This document shows, piece after piece, positions 58,752 to 64,000 of a DNA stretch of 64,000 nucleotides. How positions within the stretch are numbered: position 1 is the stretch's first letter; every line of letters starts with the position of its first letter. The translations under genes were made by a program, and so were the position numbers. The stretch lies in the IMG/VR virus record IMGVR_UViG_3300049491_000829, positions 1 to 64,000 of that record; one strand, given 5' to 3'. The notes under the pieces are model-generated. The model was given only the letters and a program-made list of their open reading frames with translations. It did no database searches and was not told the DNA's origin. This DNA comes from a virus.

Positions 58752-59297
58752 TTAAGGTACTTTTGTTACTAATAAAGCGTCTAACTCGCTTAACGTTGTA
58801 GACGTGAATATCTCTACACTGTCAACTTTGTCGTCTTCATCTCCTAACTCAATATCAACTCTTAATAATTTTGTTGACTGAAATCTTAGCTCGCATTCCC
58901 AAGTCCCATCATCGGGCTTCATCAAGTCGTAGCCATCGAACCAAAGCGATCGCCTTGAATCCGTTTTGTCAGCAAAAGGAATGAACCCAATTAAATAACC
59001 AAGGATTTGGTCAATTACCCAGTAAAGCGCGTCAATTTCTTCCCCTTCTGGAAATAAGTTTTGCACTGAGATTTTGACATAAGTTAAATAATTTACTTCT
59101 TGAATTCCATTTTGTTCGTCAGGTTGTTGTCCTTTGCATTGAGGTGTAACAACGCTGATGTAATAAGGCTGCGATCGCGCATTTCTTCTTGCTTCCTTTG
59201 GCAAAATATTGCTTTTTATTCCATAGGAGATAAGCGCATCGCTAACAGGTTTAATGCGCTCAAGAATGCTTGCATCTATCAGTCTCAGTTCTAGCAT
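58752..59297 (-). CDS. Tail completion/terminator protein (Gp37-like)
   Basis: 181 residues. MLELRLIDASILERIKPVSD, then NYLTYVKISVQNLFPEGEE and a WVIDQILGYLIGF helix match the Gp37 tail terminator family. Overlaps the next gene by one base. Sits at the tail end facing the head. Confidence 0.65.
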   Translation of the reverse strand: MLELRLIDASILERIKPVSDALISYGIKSNILPKEARRNARSQPYYISVVTPQCKGQQPDEQNGIQEVNYLTYVKISVQNLFPEGEEIDALYWVIDQILGYLIGFIPFADKTDSRRSLWFDGYDLMKPDDGTWECELRFQSTKLLRVDIELGDEDDKVDSVEIFTSTTLSELDALLVTKVP

Positions 59298-59722
59298 CAG
59301 CGCTTTTTAGTAAGGATGAATTGGGCGTATCGCTCAAAGATTTTAACAATCTCGCGCAAGTCTTTCTTGGAAAATCCTAAGAATTTTCTTTGGGGAATAA
59401 ACTTAGTTCCAAATTGATGAAAGCTTGACTTTTCATCATCGCTGACAATTTCCAATTCATTGCCAACTATGCGGACACGAATTTTATTCATCATGTCCTT
59501 AGACTCTTGCAACTTCTTAGGGTTTGTTTTTTTAGCCCATGTTGCAGGCTTTAAATCAACCCAGGGAACACCCGACGGGCTAACCTCGCGTTCAAGTCTG
59601 TCTAAAGTTGCACTCAATTGATAATCGCGAGCATTTTTAATTGGTGTTTGTAAATTACCGCGTCTAGCAATTTTTAAAGCTCGCTCTAAATCTGTTGCGA
59701 TAACTTTAACTTGAACGTCCAT
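59297..59722 (-). CDS. Virion morphogenesis protein (Mu gpG / P2 gpS-like)
   Basis: 141 residues. SPSGVPWVDLKPATWAKK, SSFHQFGTKFIPQRKFLGF and KDLREIVKIFERY match the phage virion morphogenesis family that completes tails. Coupled to both neighbours by overlaps of 1 and 17 bases. Confidence 0.72.
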   Translation of the reverse strand: MDVQVKVIATDLERALKIARRGNLQTPIKNARDYQLSATLDRLEREVSPSGVPWVDLKPATWAKKTNPKKLQESKDMMNKIRVRIVGNELEIVSDDEKSSFHQFGTKFIPQRKFLGFSKKDLREIVKIFERYAQFILTKKR

Positions 59723-60056
59723 AAGTCACCTTTTCTATTATGCTGATACGGATATTTGCACCAAAGATTTTGGATGCGATCGCGATGCTATCTCTTGAGA
59801 TTTCGTCTAGTCGAATCCTGTAAACTTGCCCGTTTACAGTACCTTCACCAGTTAATCCAGAGTACAAATCCTCCAAACATCCTGCGGAGATTGCAGTTAC
59901 AAACCCCTCATAAGCTTGCTGATAAGTTGCGCGATCGTAATCTGTTTCTGCGGATTTTACAGAAACAGGGTCTAGAACTGCTGTTAATTCTGTTTCGCGA
60001 TCGCTTTCTAACTTAAATCTCAAATGAGATTTACTAATCAGACTTCCTTTAAACAT
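59706..60056 (-). CDS. Head-tail connector-like protein
   Basis: 116 residues, beta-rich then helical (YDRATYQQAYEGFVTAIS). Position between capsid and tail genes fits a head completion or connector protein. Not recognised by family. Confidence 0.55.
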   Translation of the reverse strand: MFKGSLISKSHLRFKLESDRETELTAVLDPVSVKSAETDYDRATYQQAYEGFVTAISAGCLEDLYSGLTGEGTVNGQVYRIRLDEISRDSIAIASKIFGANIRISIIEKVTYGRSS

Positions 60057-60064
60057 AGTTTGGG

Positions 60065-60090
60065 GACTTAGAGAAACTTTTCCCTAAGTC
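60065..60090. repeat. Dispersed palindrome, copy 26
   Basis: Centre CT; overlaps the stop of 60089-60484. Confidence 0.88.
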
Positions 60091-60484
60091 AAGGTGGTGA
60101 AACATTTTTGATTAAAGTCATAGACCCCATTACGTATTTAGTTGTTTTGGGTGTGTATGATTCCTGACCAAGTGGGGCAATTAAATTAAACGCTAAGTCC
60201 TGCGATCGCTGCATCTCTTGAAGCATTGCGATCGCAGGAGAAAAATCATTTAACTCAGTTTTGTGATGCTTTTTGATGCGGAAGCTATCAGGATTTTGCT
60301 GAATATATCGCATTGCAGCAATGTAAACACGATAAACTTTTATTCCCGATTTGAAACTTCCCGCAGTTGCTTCTAGAAGCTCGTTGATAAAGTCAAGATG
60401 TGCAGGATTAAAAACTTCCTGTACACAAGGAATCTGCTCAAACTTCCGCAAAGCATCATCAATGTCCAAAGGAAGCTCAATCAT
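60089..60484 (-). CDS. Head-tail adaptor-like protein
   Basis: 131 residues, helical (DIDDALRKFEQIPCVQEVF, LDFINELLEATAGSF). Next to the capsid genes, so probably an adaptor under the portal. ATGA overlap with its upstream gene. Confidence 0.55.
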   Translation of the reverse strand: MIELPLDIDDALRKFEQIPCVQEVFNPAHLDFINELLEATAGSFKSGIKVYRVYIAAMRYIQQNPDSFRIKKHHKTELNDFSPAIAMLQEMQRSQDLAFNLIAPLGQESYTPKTTKYVMGSMTLIKNVSPP

Positions 60485-60798
60485 TTACGTTTGCGCGTTG
60501 GCGTAGGTGCTTCGTCTTCTTCAATCTCAATTAAATCGTCGTCCTCAGTAGAAGGATTTAATTCAGTAGAAGGATTTAATTCAGTAGAAGGATTTAAATT
60601 AGCTCCCTCAACAGTAAGCGCGTTTTGAGCTTGTTCTACTTGCTCTTGAAATTCGTCAGACTGCGATCGCGCTTGTTCCGCAGCTTCCAAGAGTTCCGCA
60701 AGCTCTCTAGGGATTAATGCAAATCCTTGAGAATCAGGATTATAGATTGTCCCGTTGTACATTTGAGATTCGTTAATTTTGTACTTTACATTAGCCAT
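60481..60798 (-). CDS. Hypothetical head protein with 18-bp tandem repeats
   Basis: 105 residues from MANVKYKIN at 60798; an upstream start at 60849 would overlap the capsid gene. The middle is a coiled coil (LAELLEAAEQARSQSDEF), followed by three tandem LNPSTE units (18 bp each), then acidic and basic tails. Directly after the capsid gene; role unknown. Confidence 0.6.
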   Translation of the reverse strand: MANVKYKINESQMYNGTIYNPDSQGFALIPRELAELLEAAEQARSQSDEFQEQVEQAQNALTVEGANLNPSTELNPSTELNPSTEDDDLIEIEEDEAPTPTRKRK

Positions 60799-60811
60799 TG
60801 ATTTACCTTGT

Positions 60812-62005
60812 TTACGCTGGTCTATAAACTTTAAGAACAAAGAATGCATCAGGAGCAGTTAAAACAGGCAAACACATCTCGAACGCTTCTGCATACAAAC
60901 TTTCAGGATAGCGATCGGCTGCAACTACAGCATTCATAAATCGACCGATGCGAGTTTGACCAAGCACTCGTCCAACTCCCATGTAACCAAGGGTATTTGC
61001 AAGATTGACTTTTCCTAAAGAAAGAGGGATATCAATCTGTAAACTTTGTTTGGTCTTGCAAGTAATAATAACAGGGTCATAACCAGGTCTATCTAAATAG
61101 CCAGTTCGCTGAATATTTCTACTTGCATCGCGATAGTTGTAACCCTTGTTGTATTGCTTCCAACCCGGCAGCCCTTGACGTGCTAGCAATCCTTGGATAG
61201 CAGTTTCGTCAACGTTGGAAGACAAAGAAGAAATCTGACTATTTTGCAGAATTACTGCATTATTGAATCGCGTTTTGATTGATGCATTATCCATAAATGC
61301 AGCAAACGCAATGTAATTTGAATAAATGCCCTGTAAGTCGTATCCTTTATCTGCTGCAAGCTTTTTAACAGTTCTAAAATCTGTGATTGGATCGTAACTG
61401 CCGTCTTGCTTGTACCATCCAGCAGGAGATGCGATCGTACCTCCTGAAATATTTAAGCGCTGTCCAGCATTTGCGTAAACAACAGTTTCAGCGTAGCCGT
61501 TTACACCTTTTCTTTGTACTTGCCCATCAATTAGAGATTGAGCGCGATACAGTTCCTTTAAGTCATCCAAAGGGCTAAGAATGCGTTGGTCAATCCAACG
61601 TATAACTTCAGCAGCAGCGCGGATATCGCGCAAATTGCTTCCATCTGTGGACAATTGCAAAATGTCCATAATATTTTCATACGTAGCCGCGTCGATTTCG
61701 TCAGCTTGGTTAATTACGCCAAAGTTGACATCAAAGAACCCCATGATTTGTCCACCAGGGTTGATAATAGCGGGTGAGTAATTTGTGCCCGCGTTACCAA
61801 TTACCCGACGATAGGTAATTTGTCCCTCAGTGTACATATTCTTGGGCTTCTGCTGGTCAGGTATTAACTCCGCAAGCATGTAAGGAGAATCATCGGGTCC
61901 GAATTGACTCATGGGATTTAGAACCATTTTGTCAATGTCGGAATAACCGTCTTTGCCAGGAGTTTTCAGGGATTTTACGACATCCCCTAATGTTGCCATT
62001 GCCAT
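60812..62005 (-). CDS. Major capsid protein (lambda E-like)
   Basis: 397 residues. NMYTEGQITYRRVIGNAG, then RAAAEVIRWIDQRILSPLDD and RAQSLIDGQV match the HK97-fold capsid group of phage_cap_E. IFSN-like and KVNLANTLGYMGVGRV segments lie in the C-terminal A-domain region. Forms the icosahedral shell. Upstream of it is the decoration protein gene. Confidence 0.82.
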   Translation of the reverse strand: MAMATLGDVVKSLKTPGKDGYSDIDKMVLNPMSQFGPDDSPYMLAELIPDQQKPKNMYTEGQITYRRVIGNAGTNYSPAIINPGGQIMGFFDVNFGVINQADEIDAATYENIMDILQLSTDGSNLRDIRAAAEVIRWIDQRILSPLDDLKELYRAQSLIDGQVQRKGVNGYAETVVYANAGQRLNISGGTIASPAGWYKQDGSYDPITDFRTVKKLAADKGYDLQGIYSNYIAFAAFMDNASIKTRFNNAVILQNSQISSLSSNVDETAIQGLLARQGLPGWKQYNKGYNYRDASRNIQRTGYLDRPGYDPVIITCKTKQSLQIDIPLSLGKVNLANTLGYMGVGRVLGQTRIGRFMNAVVAADRYPESLYAEAFEMCLPVLTAPDAFFVLKVYRPA

Positions 62006-62041
62006 AAAATTATTTACCTATTAAGGATGCAAACTAATTTA

Positions 62042-62662
62042 TTAGTCGATGAATTGATACCAGTTTTCGAGTTTGGCTTTAGTTGCAGCGTTCAAAGCTG
62101 CATAGTTTCGCAAACCAGCCCGAAAGACCATTGCACCATGTCTTAAGAGGGTAATTTCTGGAATTGTGCCAACATCAAAGTTATCAAAAGCATTGATGTA
62201 ATAATCATCCATTGCATCGTTAGCAAGTTTAAATGGTAAATTTGCTACTCTGTCAGCACCCGTCCTGCCTATTAAAGTGCCACTGTACAAAGATTTATAT
62301 CCGACTCCTGCATACGTAGCTACGTCATTTGCAGCCAACGCAGCCGCGATCGCGCTTACAGTCAAAGCTGTATCGCCTTCTTTTGCTTCTGCTGTAAGGG
62401 TTGCAAATTTAGCACCTCCGAAAGTAAGAATTGTCCCAGAGGGGATTTTGTCACCTTTTGCGATCGCACTCAGCAAAGGAATTGAAGTTGCTGCAACTGC
62501 TGCGCCTGCTGCGCCAACTGTAATTTTTACACCATCGACAGCTATTAACGTGCTTGCATCAAAGTTAACACCACCTGGAATAGTGTTTCTGTAATCAATT
62601 GGCTCTGCTGCCCAGTTAGCATCATTAACTGTTGTAATCGGGCTATATCGTTGTCTTGCCAT
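62042..62662 (-). CDS. Head decoration / head fibre protein
   Basis: 206 residues. GDKIPSGTILTFGGAKFATL and TAEAKEGDTALTVSAIA match the repeating domain of phage head decoration or head fibre proteins, which stabilise the shell. The C-terminal helical part is extra. In line with capsid and scaffold genes. Confidence 0.7.
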   Translation of the reverse strand: MARQRYSPITTVNDANWAAEPIDYRNTIPGGVNFDASTLIAVDGVKITVGAAGAAVAATSIPLLSAIAKGDKIPSGTILTFGGAKFATLTAEAKEGDTALTVSAIAAALAANDVATYAGVGYKSLYSGTLIGRTGADRVANLPFKLANDAMDDYYINAFDNFDVGTIPEITLLRHGAMVFRAGLRNYAALNAATKAKLENWYQFID

Positions 62663-62733
62663 TTAAAAACCCTCGCGGTTGACTGTTAAATCTCACCACC
62701 AGGGTTATCGATTATTTGTTTTTAGCTCACCAT

Positions 62734-63393
62734 CTAGGTTGTTGCTTTGTTGAACCTTCCATAGTTTGCAGCAATGTAACTGCTAGCTTGCGAAGTCGGA
62801 GAAGTCGGAGAATTACTACTGCTCCCAGTTGGTAAAGGCGATCGCGTTTCCTGTTGTTGAGTACCTGACTCTGAGGGAAATAACGCTCGTCGTTTCCAGC
62901 CCTCTATCCGTTCCAAAAACTCGCTAAAGGCAACTTCTTTGTTGTCTTTGTCCTTAATCGTAACATTATCATCTTTAATAATTACGTTCTCTACTGCAAT
63001 ATCACTAAAAATACTTGCGAACGCTTCATAGTCAGCACCCGTTTTTGCTGCAACATCTCGGAAATGGCGATCGCGTTCATACTTCACAGACAATGCTTTC
63101 AAATCGTCCAATTCCTTAATTGTCGCGTCACTATTTGTTTTTAATTCGTCTCGCTCCTTTGTTAATGCTTCGACTTGCGATCGCAGTTCTTTCAACAACT
63201 TATCAACGTCTTCGTCACTTCCCGCAGCATCCTTAAACCTTTGCAAAGTTGCTTCAGCTTCTCGCAACTTCCTTCTATACTCCTTCTCTCCATTTCCAAT
63301 ACTTGCAGAGTGAGCCTGGACAGCTTCAAAAGCGTCTGTCCCATTTTCTTGCTTTTTTATCCATTCCAACGCTTCTGCGTAACTCATTGGCAT
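62734..63393 (-). CDS. Capsid scaffolding protein
   Basis: 219 residues from MPMSYAE at 63393, with AGGAG upstream; an upstream GTG lies inside a palindrome and was rejected. A long central coiled coil (about 40-115, with LRSQVEALTKERDELKTN) and Ser/Pro/Thr-rich tail with YGRFNK end are typical of scaffolds that guide capsid assembly. Just upstream of the decoration and capsid genes. Confidence 0.7.
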   Translation of the reverse strand: MPMSYAEALEWIKKQENGTDAFEAVQAHSASIGNGEKEYRRKLREAEATLQRFKDAAGSDEDVDKLLKELRSQVEALTKERDELKTNSDATIKELDDLKALSVKYERDRHFRDVAAKTGADYEAFASIFSDIAVENVIIKDDNVTIKDKDNKEVAFSEFLERIEGWKRRALFPSESGTQQQETRSPLPTGSSSNSPTSPTSQASSYIAANYGRFNKATT

Positions 63394-63411
63394 ATAATTT
63401 TCTCCTAGTTT

Positions 63412-63437
63412 CACTTAGAGAAACTTTTCCCTAAGTG
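63412..63437. repeat. Dispersed palindrome, copy 27
   Basis: Centre CT; just upstream of the scaffold gene, in a divergent region. Confidence 0.88.
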
Positions 63438-63476
63438 GCATGATTTAAATAACACGTTTCTCCAAGCTCTTTAATT

Positions 63477-63854
63477 ATGCACGATTCAATATTTTTAAAC
63501 ACCCAGCAAGCTACTAATTACGAGTTAATCAAAGAAGACGGACTAATCGTTGGCAGCGCGATCGCGATTGAATTTGTAATTCATCCAGAAGAATTTGACT
63601 ACTTTGTCGTTATCCAAAATCTTCACATCAATCCGCAGTTTACAAGACAAGGGTATGCAAGCGCACTTGTCAAGAAAATAATTCGAGACAATCAATCAGC
63701 AATAATTTGTCTCGAATGCAAAGCTGATAAGCAGTGCAAAAATCATCTTGACGACGAGCAATTATATCAATGGTATTTGCGATCGGGGTTCGTAAATAGC
63801 AGTCCATTCCATGAAGGCGATCGCTGGATGCATCGTCCTGCTAAATCGTTTTAA
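63477..63854 (+). CDS. GNAT-family N-acetyltransferase
   Basis: 125 residues. FVVIQNLHINPQFTRQGYAS, with the acetyl-CoA-binding Q/RxxGxA pattern RQGYAS, followed by ALVKKII and a C-terminal QLYQWYLRSGF segment. Acetylates an unknown amine substrate. Single plus-strand gene next to the head block. Confidence 0.72.
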   Translation: MHDSIFLNTQQATNYELIKEDGLIVGSAIAIEFVIHPEEFDYFVVIQNLHINPQFTRQGYASALVKKIIRDNQSAIICLECKADKQCKNHLDDEQLYQWYLRSGFVNSSPFHEGDRWMHRPAKSF

Positions 63855-63892
63855 GTTTTGCAAAGTCCTTGCAATGCAAACTTTTAAGGACT

Positions 63893-64000
63893 CAGTTTGG
63901 TCACGTTCTGCAAACTGAGTTTGGTCACGTTCTGCAAACTCAGTTTGGTCACGTTCTGCAAACTCAGTTTGGTCACGTTCTGCAAACTCAGTTTGGTCAC
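63893..64000. repeat. Second iteron block, identical unit to the initiator-gene array
   Basis: Four and a half copies of the same AGTTTG-N11-CAAACT core at 24-bp spacing, running off the window. On the minus strand it can be read in FAERDQT or SLQNVTKLS frames, so it may be the end of a gene beyond the edge, or an intergenic incompatibility/handcuffing block. Confidence 0.85.

Overview
The window looks like most of a phage-plasmid (a plasmid-form prophage) from a cyanobacterium. The host call rests on the HIP1 octamer GCGATCGC, which occurs in nearly every gene and is typical of cyanobacterial DNA. The phage part encodes a contractile-tail (myovirus-type) particle: terminase, portal, major capsid protein, decoration protein, sheath, tube, tape measure, gp25-like and J-like baseplate proteins, and several fibres. 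The plasmid part encodes a ParM/ParR-type partition pair next to repeat arrays, and a replication initiator that carries iteron-like repeats inside its own gene. No integrase, tRNA or CRISPR array was seen.

Layout. 1-1140: degraded DNA with a broken ribbon-helix-helix gene and a TnpB remnant. 1141-15665 (mostly minus): tail fibres, baseplate J, and a large tail hub with two wall-hydrolase domains; interspersed are an MscS-like channel, a C5 DNA methyltransferase and an alpha/beta hydrolase. 15725-20789: cysteine-peptidase lysin candidate, portal and terminase. 20950-31265: DNA-metabolism genes, including DUF932, a minus-strand operon of winged-helix protein, ParB-like protein, C5 methyltransferase and CmoA-like enzyme, a ParB-Dam fusion, and a helicase-loader-like gene. 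31372-33000: initiator gene with iterons and a flanking AT-rich tract. 33329-39148: small ribbon-helix-helix proteins, a Gp3/RDF-like protein, and a membrane/P-loop ATPase cluster. 39178-41295: repeat arrays and parMR. 41309-48488: early or accessory genes including ThyX, an ASCH protein and an AlkB-like dioxygenase. 48489-49020: insertion-sequence remnant. 49026-63393 (minus): fibres, an SGNH esterase, a possible Acb2/Tad1-like sponge, tape measure, tail, connector, capsid and scaffold genes. 63893-64000: a second block of the same iterons.

Three networks tie the element together. (1) About 27 copies of a 24-26 bp palindrome (arms CACTTAGGGAAA / TTTCCCTAAGTG) lie between genes or across stop codons over the whole window. 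(2) Nine promoters share one design: TTGnnn, about 17 bp, then CATACT, with a dyad operator TATGTC-N6-GACATA in the spacer. They stand before DNA-metabolism and early genes, not virion genes, which suggests one repressor regulon. (3) The same 24-bp iteron is in the initiator gene and at the right edge.

The best candidate for a new system is the tight operon at 23158-26893. It pairs a full-length homologue of CmoA (carboxy-SAM synthase) with a C5-cytosine DNA methyltransferase whose motif X asparagine is replaced by arginine (LGRAVPP). As I recall, a Lys or Arg at the corresponding position in engineered M.MpeI lets it use carboxy-SAM to make 5-carboxymethylcytosine. The operon may therefore be a natural DNA carboxymethylation system; this is an inference from sequence and needs testing.
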